Of a stretch of 64,000 bases of DNA, positions 1 to 8,037 are shown piece by piece; within the stretch, counting starts at the first letter, position 1, and the number at the start of each line of letters is the position of its first letter. The notes under the pieces were generated by a model. It searched no databases. It saw nothing but the letters and a program-made list of their open reading frames with translations, and was not told where the DNA came from. This DNA is from Roseibium aggregatum IAM 12614 (GTDB taxonomy: Bacteria > Pseudomonadota > Alphaproteobacteria > Rhizobiales > Stappiaceae), in NCBI RefSeq assembly GCF_000168975.1, contig NZ_AAUW01000001.1, forward strand, positions 1-64,000, read 5' to 3'. Made by a program: the position numbers and the translations under genes.

Positions 1-439
1 CCCCCACAGAGCCCCCCTGGAATTATTTTTGGAGTTTGGCTCTGATCTGAAACGATCGTTCGCTTAGCAGGCTAAGGCTTGATCCTGGCGATCCGTCACA
101 GTTGTCAGTCGAGTTCCAACCGGCCGAATTCGTCCGTTAAGCATAGCAAGATCGGGGCAGCTCTCAAGTACCGGAAAGCCGCTTTCGCCTCGAAATTCGG
201 CTATAAAATTTCGAACTCTGTTTTCATTGGATTTTTCGCTACGCTCCAGGGTGTGATGGCGAAAGACAAACTTCCTATTCGCCACCTGAATGCCTACTTC
301 TTGTCAGAAGCAGAGCCGTTCGCAGTTTGGAAATTCGGATGCCTTGCCGATGACTGCGCCTTCCGGATCTTTTCTTCTGAGGGGGCGGTGAGGGGAGCCC
401 TGCTGCGACGGAACAACAAAAGACAACTGGCGGAGCCAC
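1..439. other. Left-edge stretch without a supported gene
   Basis: I see no convincing gene here. Two short overlapping open frames on opposite strands (about 64-285 minus and 79-459 plus) have no recognisable domain, no good ribosome binding site and unnatural composition. The stretch is less GC-rich than the genes to its right. Its right end should hold the promoter and leader of the DUF2157 gene at 440. Confidence 0.5.
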
Positions 440-1801
440 ATGTTCAACTGGGCCTATAAGAAACGCTTGAAGGACGACCTGGAGCTTTGGGTCGAGAAGG
501 GCTGGGTGAGTTCTGCCGGGGCGATAGCCATATTGAAGGAGCAGGATCAGGATGACGGCCGGTCCCGCCTGCCCATGGCCCTTGCCGGAATAGGCATGGT
601 CTGCGTGGCCCTGGCGCTGCTGGCGTTCATTGCGGCAAACTGGGGTGCGATCCCCAAGTCGGTGAAGCTGGTCGGCATTGCGATGCTTGTCGTGGCAAGC
701 AACGCTCTGGCAGCCTTTGCCGCTTCGAGAGGGCGCAAGGGCATTGCCGATCTTGCCACAGGCTTTGCGACACTGGTCTTTCTCGGAGGCATGGCGCTGG
801 TCGGGCAGATCTTTCACCTGCCCGCGGACTGGCCCGGTGGCGCTTTCCTCGTCTGTCTGGGGGCGCTGGCCGCTGCCTGGCTGACAGGTTCGAAAACATC
901 GCTGATTGTGGCGGCAGGTGCTGCCATTACCTGGCAGGTCATGCGCTCCGATTTCGGAGCGGCGCCGCTCCTGGAAGATCTGATCGGGCTTTTTCTTCTG
1001 GTGGCAATCTTTGCGCATCCGGTCGTTCATCCGGCGCGGATTTCGCGCTGGGCCGCGATTTCGCTGCTCTGGGTGACTTATGGCCGCTGGTTCGGTGAAA
1101 CGGCGGATCTCATGAATTCAGGTGACGACGTCATCGTCGCCATGCTCCTGGCTGGAACCGGCGGGATGGCAGCCGCGATGATGTTGATCGATCCTGTTGC
1201 CGATCTCTTTGTGAAGTGGTCCAGCGACCGGCCCATGCGCGGTCACGGGCATTGGTTGATGGCGAGATCGCTTCAGGATGTCGGCATTCTTGTTCTGTCC
1301 GTGTTGATCGTTCTGGCGCTGATCCTCGTTCCCGAGGTTTCGGACGAACCCGCCTTGAAGGGACTTGCGGCACTGCCGGCTCTGGTGCCGCTCGCCGTTG
1401 CCCTGGCTCTGCTGGTCGCCGGAATGTTGTTATCCTACAAGACCGTCAAATCGGGTGCGCTTTTAGGGGCGACAGGCCTGGCGCTGGTGGCCGTGCTGAT
1501 GCCGGTGCTGTCAGCCAACATCCTCGTCCTGGCAGCATTCGTTCTGGCGGCGCTGATCGGTCTTTGTGCATTGGGGACATGGTACAACAACAGGTTCTGG
1601 ATGCTTTGTGCCTACCTGGGCCTGACTGCGGTCGCGCTCTGGCTGCTTCAGGTCACCATCGGCAGCCTTTTGGGGCAATCGCTGTTCTTCCTCGTCGCAG
1701 GCGTTATGCTGCTGGGGATGGCGCTCTGGTTGGCGCGTCTGATGAGACGCGGTGGTCGAGCGCCGGTTCAGGCTGACGTTACGAAGGAGGTGCAGGGATG
1801 A
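440..1801 (+). CDS. DUF2157 domain multi-pass membrane protein
   Basis: The 453-residue protein has a soluble N-terminal segment of about 45 residues (KKRLKDDLELWVEKGWV), then at least ten hydrophobic helices to the end. This layout is that of DUF2157 membrane proteins, whose function is not established. The ATG at 440 is preceded by GGCGGAG a few bases upstream. The stop overlaps the start of the next gene by four bases (ATGA), so the two are almost certainly translated together. DUF2157 proteins often occur beside or fused to DUF4401/GDYXXLXY proteins, which fits the next gene. A role in the inner membrane is clear from sequence; the substrate or partner is unknown. Confidence 0.85.
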   Translation: MFNWAYKKRLKDDLELWVEKGWVSSAGAIAILKEQDQDDGRSRLPMALAGIGMVCVALALLAFIAANWGAIPKSVKLVGIAMLVVASNALAAFAASRGRKGIADLATGFATLVFLGGMALVGQIFHLPADWPGGAFLVCLGALAAAWLTGSKTSLIVAAGAAITWQVMRSDFGAAPLLEDLIGLFLLVAIFAHPVVHPARISRWAAISLLWVTYGRWFGETADLMNSGDDVIVAMLLAGTGGMAAAMMLIDPVADLFVKWSSDRPMRGHGHWLMARSLQDVGILVLSVLIVLALILVPEVSDEPALKGLAALPALVPLAVALALLVAGMLLSYKTVKSGALLGATGLALVAVLMPVLSANILVLAAFVLAALIGLCALGTWYNNRFWMLCAYLGLTAVALWLLQVTIGSLLGQSLFFLVAGVMLLGMALWLARLMRRGGRAPVQADVTKEVQG

Positions 1802-2370
1802 GCACGGCAACCGCAACACTTTCCTCACAACCGCGTTCCCGCAGCCAATGGATGCTCTGGGCGCTTTTGGCCCTGATCCAGCTTGGCCTCATATCAATCC
1901 CGCTGGTCGACAGGCTGACCGTTCAACACAGCGGAACCGCTGTGCCGCTTGCCGTGGTGCCGGTGGACCCCAGGGACCTGCTGCGCGGCGACTATGTGGT
2001 GATCAATCTGGCGATCGGCACCCTGTCCAAGACTGTGCCCGGTGCCGACAAGGTCCAGTCGGGAGACAGCATCTTCGTCGGCCTGAAGTCCGAAGGAACG
2101 GGCGCTGCCGTGCCGGTGCTGATCGCGAACGAACGAGCCGAAGCCGGAGATCTGGCCATCGCAGGCACCGTTCGCGCCGTGCTTGGGGACGAGATTAGGG
2201 TCGACTACGGCATTGACGCCTTTTTCCTGCCGGAAGGCGAAGGGCTTGAGATCGAGCGGATGGATCGGTCGCGCATTCTGCTGGAAGTTGCTGTCACCGA
2301 AGACGGCCGGTCTTTGCCGGTGAACCTTCTGGTCGATGGAAAGGTCTTCCGGTCCGACGCGATCTTTTGA
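1798..2370 (+). CDS. GDYXXLXY domain membrane-anchored protein
   Basis: A 190-residue protein with one N-terminal transmembrane helix (about residues 18-36) and an extracytoplasmic domain. GDYVVINL begins at residue 64 and is the signature of the GDYXXLXY family, although the two later motif positions are Ile and Leu rather than Leu and Tyr. The rest looks like a beta-rich domain ending FRSDAIF. It overlaps the DUF2157 gene by four bases, and the pair is a recurrent bacterial unit. No biochemical function is established for either. The likely arrangement is a multi-pass membrane subunit with a periplasm-facing partner; this is inference from topology and context. Confidence 0.83.
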   Translation: MSTATATLSSQPRSRSQWMLWALLALIQLGLISIPLVDRLTVQHSGTAVPLAVVPVDPRDLLRGDYVVINLAIGTLSKTVPGADKVQSGDSIFVGLKSEGTGAAVPVLIANERAEAGDLAIAGTVRAVLGDEIRVDYGIDAFFLPEGEGLEIERMDRSRILLEVAVTEDGRSLPVNLLVDGKVFRSDAIF

Positions 2371-2427
2371 CGTCCGACCATTCTGGCGGTAAGAGCGCGT
2401 CAACCGAAACCCGTCTGAAAGACCATC

Positions 2428-3486
2428 ATGTCCGATCCCGCGCTTGATACACTCGTATTGCCTCTTGAAACCGGGGCTGTCGAGCTTGCCGACAAGAGCC
2501 GCGTCCTGTTTCTGCGCGCAAGGGCAGGACGTGCGCTTGCAGCGCTTGCGGACGCAAACCTTGTTTGCGAACAGAGCTTCGCGCCAGACCGGGATGCGCT
2601 GCAAAAGGCGGGGCTGAAAGTCGATGCGGAAACGGAGGCCGACGGATTTGACGCTGTTCTCGTTCTGCCGGGGCGGCAGCGGCAGGAAGCAAGGGCACAG
2701 CTTGCCCGAGCTGTTTCAAAGACAAGGCCCGGCGGCATTGTGATTGCCTGTGCGCCGAACACTGAAGGTGCGAAGACGCTGGAAAGTGATCTTCAGGATC
2801 TTCTGGGCAGTGCCGAGAAAATGACCAAGAACAAGTGCCGTGTTGTCTGGAGCGACGTGTCCGATGACAGCCTGAACACCTCACTCCTTGCCGAATGGCT
2901 GACGCTCGACGCGCCGCGGCCCGTGCTTGACGGTGCTTTTGTCAGCCGGCCGGGCGTCTTCGCCTGGGACAGGATCGACCCGGCCTCCAGACTTCTTGCA
3001 GACCAACTGCCGGCGACGCTCAAGGGCAGGGGCGCGGATCTGGGTGCAGGCTTCGGGTATCTGACCCGTGCCGTCTTCGAGAAGGCTCCCAAGGTCACAT
3101 CGATGGATCTATTCGAGGCGGAAAAGCGGGCGTTGGATTTGGCCGAACAGAACCTGGCGGCCTTCAAGGGCCTCAGAACGATGAACGGTATCTGGTCGGA
3201 TGTGACCCAGGGGATCGAGGGGCCGTACGACTTCGTCGTTTCCAACCCGCCGTTTCACCAGGCCGGCAAAGCGGATCGCGCCGACGTCGGTCAGGGCTTC
3301 ATCCGGTCCGCTGCCCGTGGGCTGCGCCCTGGCGGCGAATTCTTCATGGTCGCCAACCGGCATCTTCCCTATGAGCATACGCTGGGCGAGGTCTTCGCCG
3401 ACGTGAAACAGCTCGCCGATGAAGGCGGCTACAAGGTCATCCGGGCGGTCAAAAGGCAAGGGGGGACGGTAACATGCGTCTTGTGA
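2428..3486 (+). CDS. Class I SAM methyltransferase, RsmC-like (16S rRNA guanine N2)
   Basis: A 352-residue protein with two Rossmann-like halves, as in RsmC/RlmG. The N-terminal half is degenerate, with no SAM motif. The C-terminal half has the SAM-binding loop DLGAGFGYL (204-212) and the catalytic NPPF motif at 273-276. NPPF is typical of enzymes that methylate exocyclic amines of guanine or adenine. RsmC makes m2G1207 in 16S rRNA; whether this protein uses that site or the RlmG site cannot be told from sequence alone. The gene overlaps the following pseudouridine synthase by 13 bases, so two rRNA-modifying enzymes are co-translated. Confidence 0.82.
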   Translation: MSDPALDTLVLPLETGAVELADKSRVLFLRARAGRALAALADANLVCEQSFAPDRDALQKAGLKVDAETEADGFDAVLVLPGRQRQEARAQLARAVSKTRPGGIVIACAPNTEGAKTLESDLQDLLGSAEKMTKNKCRVVWSDVSDDSLNTSLLAEWLTLDAPRPVLDGAFVSRPGVFAWDRIDPASRLLADQLPATLKGRGADLGAGFGYLTRAVFEKAPKVTSMDLFEAEKRALDLAEQNLAAFKGLRTMNGIWSDVTQGIEGPYDFVVSNPPFHQAGKADRADVGQGFIRSAARGLRPGGEFFMVANRHLPYEHTLGEVFADVKQLADEGGYKVIRAVKRQGGTVTCVL

Positions 3487-4178
3487 AACTCCTCGCCAAT
3501 CTCGGCTATGGCAGCCGGAAGGAAATGCAGGTCGCCATCCGCAACGGTTGGGTCACCGACCTCAAGGGCAACCGGCTGAAAGCGGATGCCAAGACCGCTC
3601 ACGAGGACATCCTCTTCGATGATGAGCCGCTCGACCCTGCACATGGCGTCGTTATCCTGATGAACAAGCCGCTCGGCTACACCTGTTCCATCAAGGATCA
3701 GGGCCGGCTTGTCTACGATCTGCTGCCGGACCGGTTCCGCATGCGCAAGCCCGTGCTGTCCACCATCGGCCGTCTCGACAAGGAGACATCCGGTGCCCTG
3801 CTGTTCACCGACGACGGTACGTTCCTTCATCGCGTGATCTCGCCGAAGTCCGAAGTTCCCAAGATCTACGAAGTGGCACTCGACCGTCCGATGAAGGGCG
3901 ACGAAGGGGCGTTGTTCGCTTCCGGCGACATGATGCTGGAAAGCGAAGACAAGCCGCTGAAGCCGGCGGAACTTGAGGTGATCGACGAGACCCATGCCCG
4001 CCTTACCCTGCATGAAGGCCGGTATCACCAGGTTCGCCGCATGTTTGCGGCAACGGGCAACCATGTCACCGATCTGACCCGCAGCCACATCGGCGGTCTC
4101 GGTCTGGAAGGCCTTGAAGAAGGCCAGTGGAAAGTTCTGTCCGAAGAGGAAAAGACGCGTATCTTTGGAGGCGAGTGA
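3474..4178 (+). CDS. RsuA-family rRNA pseudouridine synthase
   Basis: A 234-residue protein with an N-terminal S4-like RNA-binding segment (LLANLGYGSRKEMQVAIRNGWV) and then the RsuA/RluB/E/F catalytic domain. The motif GRLDKETSG contains the catalytic aspartate (D102), and HEGRYHQVRRMFAATG is the usual downstream RNA-contact motif. The family isomerises uridine to pseudouridine in rRNA; RsuA itself acts on U516 of 16S rRNA. Length and the S4 domain fit RsuA best, though RluE-type specificity on 23S rRNA is possible. Its start lies inside the upstream methyltransferase gene, so the two are coupled. Confidence 0.87.
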   Translation: MRLVKLLANLGYGSRKEMQVAIRNGWVTDLKGNRLKADAKTAHEDILFDDEPLDPAHGVVILMNKPLGYTCSIKDQGRLVYDLLPDRFRMRKPVLSTIGRLDKETSGALLFTDDGTFLHRVISPKSEVPKIYEVALDRPMKGDEGALFASGDMMLESEDKPLKPAELEVIDETHARLTLHEGRYHQVRRMFAATGNHVTDLTRSHIGGLGLEGLEEGQWKVLSEEEKTRIFGGE

Positions 4179-4399
4179 GGTCACGTTTGCACGTTCGTGC
4201 TGCCGGACACGCAATTTTCACAAAAATGCGTTTCTGTTTTTAATTAAGCGAAATCAGATATTTATCTGTTCTCTGATCGCTCGATACTGAAAAAATATCA
4301 AATAAGTTTTTTCCTGCTGCATCCAAAATTCGATCTGCCGTGTTCCCGGGATGTGAGGCCAATCCGATGCCTCCTGCCTTTGAAAGACGGAGATCTGAA

Positions 4400-5188
4400 A
4401 TGCCCCTTTTTGCACGTAGCCTTCTGACTGCAACCGCCCTTGTTCTTGCCGCAGGCGCTGCGCACGCAACCCCTGCGATCGGTCTTGCCGGTGATAAGAC
4501 CCTGGTGGTCATCGACAGCAATTCCGGAAAAGTCACCGAAAAGATGGAGGTCTCCGGCGTCGACAGCCTGCTCGGCATTGACCTGCGGCCGGCGACGGGG
4601 CAGCTCATCGGCGTCAGTGCCGCCCATGAAATCGTCGAGATCAATCCGAAGACCGGTGCGGCAACCGTGATCTCCAGGATGGACAAGATGCTGCCGCTGA
4701 AGGACGGGCAGCCTGTCATCGTCGACTTCAACCCCAAGGCCAACAAGTTGCGCTTCATGACTGGCGTGACCAACCACAGGGTTGATATTGAAAGCGGCAA
4801 GGTGACCGTCGACGGCAGCCTGGCCTTTGAGGAAAAGGACATGCATGCGGGCGAGACGCCGAACATCGTGGCTGCCGCCTATATCAATTCCTACGGCCAG
4901 CCGGAAACGACGGCGATGTACGATATCGACGCGACCATCGGCGCGGTCATCCGGCAGACGTCTCCGAACGACGGCACGCTAGCAGCCGTCGGCAAGCTGG
5001 GTGTGGACGCTGCCGAAACCTACGCTTTCGATGTCGCGACAGACGCGGAAGGCAACAACAAGGCCTGGCTCGCAACAGGCACGTGGCTGCACACCGTTTC
5101 GCTGGAAACCGGCAAGGTGACAGGAAGCTGGGAACTGGGTGGTCTGGAATGGCCGCTGCGCGACATCACCTTCATGACCGCAATGTAA
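4400..5188 (+). CDS. DUF4394 domain secreted protein
   Basis: I chose the ATG at 4400 because it has ACGGAGA seven bases upstream and opens a clean Sec signal peptide (MPLFARSLLTATALVLAAGAA, cleavage near AHA-T). An earlier in-frame ATG at 4340 would bury the signal. The mature part is about 240 residues of beta-propeller-like repeats (LAGDKTLVVIDSNSGKV, LLGIDLRPATGQLIGVS) typical of DUF4394. The function of the family is unknown. It lies upstream of an ECF sigma/anti-sigma pair with a terminator between them. Such proteins commonly neighbour SigK/RskA-like genes, so it may belong to that regulon; this is inference. Confidence 0.83.
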   Translation: MPLFARSLLTATALVLAAGAAHATPAIGLAGDKTLVVIDSNSGKVTEKMEVSGVDSLLGIDLRPATGQLIGVSAAHEIVEINPKTGAATVISRMDKMLPLKDGQPVIVDFNPKANKLRFMTGVTNHRVDIESGKVTVDGSLAFEEKDMHAGETPNIVAAAYINSYGQPETTAMYDIDATIGAVIRQTSPNDGTLAAVGKLGVDAAETYAFDVATDAEGNNKAWLATGTWLHTVSLETGKVTGSWELGGLEWPLRDITFMTAM

Positions 5189-5291
5189 CGGCCATCCATA
5201 CATTGAGCTAAAGGAGCATCTTCAGCCCAAAAATAAAGAAAGATGCTCTGGGCTTTGCGGACCTTTCCCTCCTGGATCGCAAAGCCGTTTG

Positions 5292-5335
5292 CCGGAGCAG
5301 CCTGGACCACCCACCCCTGGCTGCTCCGGTCCTTT
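5292..5335 (+). terminator. Intrinsic terminator after the DUF4394 gene
   Basis: A perfect 11-bp stem, CCGGAGCAGCC (5292-5302) with GGCTGCTCCGG (5319-5329), encloses a 16-base loop and is followed by TCCTTTTC. It lies 100 bases after the DUF4394 stop and before the sigma factor gene. A weaker hairpin (GAGCATCTT 5214-5222 with AAGATGCTC 5240-5248) lies just upstream. Confidence 0.55.
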
Positions 5336-5411
5336 TCAAGGCAGATGGTCCGGCAACGCTGTTGATGCGTAGCAGTCAGGAGACCGGTGAGATTGAAGAA
5401 GTGAGACCAAC

Positions 5412-5969
5412 GTGCTGGATATGCCGGAAAGCGTAAGCGAAGTGAACCACGCGGCCCTTCTGGCCGCCTGCGCACGCAAGGACCGGCAGGCCCTGCGGCA
5501 GATCCTGGAGCTGGAGGGTCCGAAGATGCTGGGCATTGCCAAGCGCATGTTGCGCCGGCAGGACCTTGCTGAAGACGCCCTGCAGGATGCCCTGGTCCTG
5601 ATCTGGCGCAAGGCTTCCCAGTTTGATCCGGCCAAGGGATCCGGACGCGCCTGGATCTACGCGGTTCTGAGGAACAGGACCCTGAACATGCTGCGCGATG
5701 GAGCCCGGGAAACGGCAACAGATGACGACAAGCTGGAACGCCAGATCGATGGCAGCGACCTGAACGAAGCCTGGGAAATGCTGGGTCACGACAGCGAGTT
5801 GCGCCGGTGTCTGGGGCGGCTGGAAACCGAAAAGCGCAGTGCGGTGCTGATGTCCTATATCTGGGGCTACACCCATGGCGAGATTGCCGGCCGTCTGTCG
5901 GCCCCCCTTGGAACGGTAAAGGCATGGGTGCGCCGTGGCCTGTCGTCCCTGCGGGAGTGCATGTCATGA
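5412..5969 (+). CDS. ECF-type RNA polymerase sigma factor (SigK/RskA class)
   Basis: A 185-residue extracytoplasmic-function sigma factor. Region 2 spans about residues 10-95 (DLAEDALQDALVLIWRKASQF is the core-binding and -10 recognition part). Region 4 spans about 130-182 (helix-turn-helix GYTHGEIAGRLSAPLGTVKAW). The stop overlaps the start of the RskA-like anti-sigma gene (ATGA at 5966-5969), the usual coupling for a sigma/anti-sigma pair. It should direct a small regulon in response to an envelope or oxidative signal sensed by the anti-sigma factor. The inducing signal cannot be read from sequence. Confidence 0.9.
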   Translation: MLDMPESVSEVNHAALLAACARKDRQALRQILELEGPKMLGIAKRMLRRQDLAEDALQDALVLIWRKASQFDPAKGSGRAWIYAVLRNRTLNMLRDGARETATDDDKLERQIDGSDLNEAWEMLGHDSELRRCLGRLETEKRSAVLMSYIWGYTHGEIAGRLSAPLGTVKAWVRRGLSSLRECMS

Positions 5970-6703
5970 GAACAGCCCGCCGTGACCTTGCCGAGCTTGC
6001 CGACGAATTCGTCATTGGCCTGTGCGACCCGGAAGAACAGCGCGAAGTGGAAGAGCGCCTGATGAAGGAGCCGGAATTGGCCGTTCTCGTGGAACTTGCC
6101 CGTCAGCGGTTCGCCGCCCTGGACGCTGCGACACCTCGTGAAGCCGTGCCCGACAGCCTTTGGCATCGCGTTGAAAGGCGCCTGGACGCAGTGGAAGAGA
6201 GCCTGGTCGCACCCAGGGCAACAGACAGCCGAGCTGCGGCACCGGTTGATCTCAAGTCCGAGAGAGAAAAGCGCAGCAGACCCCTTTTATGGACCGCGGC
6301 GGCCAGCCTTGCGGCGAGCCTCGTAATGGCCATTGCGCTGGTCTGGAACGTGATGACGGGCGTTGAGCCACAGGTGATCGCCGTTCTCGTCAACGATGCC
6401 GGTCAGCCGGTTGCGATGATCGAGGGGGCCGACAACAATGCGACCCAGGTCACACTGCTCGGCGAGACCGACGTTCCGGCGGGCACGATCCTGCAGCTCT
6501 GGACCAAGCCGGATCCGAACGGGCCGCCTGTTTCCATTGGCATCTTCGATGAACCGAAACAAACGGTCCTGCAAGCTGCCGGTCTGCCGGTGCCGAAGCC
6601 TGACCAGCTTTATGAAATCACCTTCGAACAGCCCGGTGGGTCTCCAACCGGTTTGCCCACGGGACCGATCCTCGGCAAGGGCCTTGCCAAAGAGCCGAGG
6701 TGA
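5966..6703 (+). CDS. RskA-family anti-sigma factor
   Basis: Real start is ATG 5966, which overlaps the sigma factor stop; a longer open frame upstream is only read-through of another frame. The 245-residue protein has an N-terminal anti-sigma domain (DLAELADEFVIGLCDPEEQREVEERL), one transmembrane helix (about residues 110-132, LLWTAAASLAASLVMAIALVW) and a periplasmic RskA domain rich in beta-strands ending LPTGPILGKGLA. The family holds the cognate sigma factor at the membrane and releases it by regulated proteolysis. No zinc-binding HxxxCxxC (ZAS) motif is visible. Confidence 0.88.
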   Translation: MRTARRDLAELADEFVIGLCDPEEQREVEERLMKEPELAVLVELARQRFAALDAATPREAVPDSLWHRVERRLDAVEESLVAPRATDSRAAAPVDLKSEREKRSRPLLWTAAASLAASLVMAIALVWNVMTGVEPQVIAVLVNDAGQPVAMIEGADNNATQVTLLGETDVPAGTILQLWTKPDPNGPPVSIGIFDEPKQTVLQAAGLPVPKPDQLYEITFEQPGGSPTGLPTGPILGKGLAKEPR

Positions 6704-6757
6704 TCTTCAGCTCAAGAGGTGTTTCGTCAGAGGGCGCTCACGCGACCTCACACAAAA

Positions 6758-6790
6758 ACACCCGGCAAATGAGTTTTTGCCGGGTGTCGG
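6758..6790. terminator. Bidirectional terminator between convergent genes
   Basis: A perfect 12-bp stem, ACACCCGGCAAA (6758-6769) with TTTGCCGGGTGT (6776-6787), has a six-base loop. It sits between the convergent anti-sigma gene (plus) and HdeD gene (minus). There is an A-rich flank on the left and a T-containing flank on the right, so it can serve both strands. Confidence 0.75.
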
Positions 6791-6811
6791 TTGTTTGCCA
6801 AATTTGCGAAT

Positions 6812-7375
6812 TCAGTTCTTGGATGCCTTGGCCGCAAGGGCGATCGCGATATAGCTCCATCCGTTGAGCATCACGGAAATGCCTGCCAGCAGCCCAAGCG
6901 CCCAGGCTGCGGAACTCGGCAGCTCCAGCCAGATCATGGCGCCGGCCACAAGTGATACCAGCCCTGCGATCAGCACCCAGACCCAGCCTTCATGCGGCTT
7001 CAGCTTGAAAGCCAGCAGAATCTGACTTATGCCCTGTGCCACGAAGATCGCGGCGATGACCAGTGTCAGTGCGATGGTTCCCGCAAGCGGGTTCACGTAA
7101 ATCACGATGCCACCGATGACGGCGATGATGCCGGTAATCAGGTTCCAGAGGAAACTGGCGGTGCCATGGGTCTTGAACGAATTGTAGATCTGCACCAGGC
7201 CGCCAACGAACAGCACGGCCGCAATCAGGATCGTCACGGCAATCGAGGTTGCCAAGGGAGCGGCGATCAGGATGACGCCACCTATGACCAGCGCAATGCC
7301 GAGCGCCAGAAACCAGCCCCAGTTATCCTGAATCTTTCTTTTCATATTCTCTACAGCCTGAACCGTATCTGTCAT
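6812..7375 (-). CDS. HdeD-family acid-resistance membrane protein
   Basis: I start at the ATG whose complement is 7373-7375, because GAGGAGG lies just upstream; the frame is open for 75 more bases without support. The 187-residue product is almost entirely six hydrophobic helices (WFLALGIALVIGGVILIAAP, then repeats with short loops), the topology of HdeD/DUF308 proteins. In E. coli HdeD helps survival in acid at high cell density; the mechanism is unclear. The gene is divergent from the MarR regulator at 7518, which is a natural candidate to control it. Confidence 0.85.
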   Translation of the reverse strand: MTDTVQAVENMKRKIQDNWGWFLALGIALVIGGVILIAAPLATSIAVTILIAAVLFVGGLVQIYNSFKTHGTASFLWNLITGIIAVIGGIVIYVNPLAGTIALTLVIAAIFVAQGISQILLAFKLKPHEGWVWVLIAGLVSLVAGAMIWLELPSSAAWALGLLAGISVMLNGWSYIAIALAAKASKN

Positions 7376-7492
7376 TTTGACCTCCTCACGCTCCGGTTGC
7401 TGATGTCGACCGTAACCCCTTTGCAAATAAACGCAATATCCTGATGACAATTTGCCAGGGAAGGGGATCGTCAGTCTGTGACTTGACTTTTA

Positions 7493-7508
7493 GTGTGTAT
7501 ATGCACAC
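7493..7508. promoter_or_regulatory. Candidate MarR operator (GTGTG-N6-CACAC)
   Basis: GTGTG (7493-7497) and CACAC (7504-7508) flank six bases, ten bases before the MarR start codon and within the divergent hdeD/marR promoter region. A dyad at this position suits autoregulation. It is inferred from symmetry only. Confidence 0.4.
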
Positions 7509-7517
7509 AAAGCCCGC

Positions 7518-7937
7518 ATGGAAGAAGACGACTTCTCGCTCTGCGTTCTGGACAACGCCCGCAAGGCCGCACGGGCTGTCAGCCGGCATTACGACAAGCT
7601 GGCACGGCGGGTTGGTATGACACCGGGACAGTTTTCCGTTCTTGTCACGATCCACAAATACGAGGATGCAACGACGGCGGAGCTGGCGGAACGGCTGTCC
7701 ATGGACCGGACAACGCTGGTCCGCAACGTGGCACTTCTGGAACGCAAGGGACTGGTGGTATCGCAACTCGTCCAGGACGGCCGCAGCAAGCAATACCGGC
7801 TGTCGCCAAAAGGCGCAGAGCTTTTGAACAAGGCCCTGCCGTTATGGCGGCGGGCTCAGGCGGACGTGAAGGACCATCTGGGCAGCGATGAGTTTCTGCG
7901 CGCCATCGACACCTTGAAACGGCTGTCGGAGCTTTAG
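7518..7937 (+). CDS. MarR-family transcriptional regulator
   Basis: A 139-residue winged-helix protein. The N-terminal dimerisation helix is followed by the DNA-binding helices (DATTAELAERLSMDRTTLVRNVALLERKGLV, about residues 50-80) and the wing (VQDGRSKQYRLSPKG). Length and motifs match MarR. No cysteine suggests an OhrR-type peroxide sensor beyond C9. It is divergent from hdeD with a dyad in the shared promoter region, and 100 bases upstream of fabF. The ligand is unknown. Control of hdeD is inference from position. Confidence 0.88.
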   Translation: MEEDDFSLCVLDNARKAARAVSRHYDKLARRVGMTPGQFSVLVTIHKYEDATTAELAERLSMDRTTLVRNVALLERKGLVVSQLVQDGRSKQYRLSPKGAELLNKALPLWRRAQADVKDHLGSDEFLRAIDTLKRLSEL

Positions 7938-8037
7938 CCGGGCGTCGCTCATTTCCATTTCGGGCGGACTGGCAACCCGGCTCGATACATCTTAACTGCC
8001 GGGGCGGGGGCACTGGCAAACCAATGCGAGGTAAGAC

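Noticed and set aside
79..459. 126-residue plus-strand frame at the left edge
   Set aside because: No domain and no ribosome site; it overlaps the start of the DUF2157 gene, which has a better start.
275..1030. 251-residue minus-strand frame opposite DUF2157 gene
   Set aside because: Composition is that of an antisense shadow, with no start signal and no domain.
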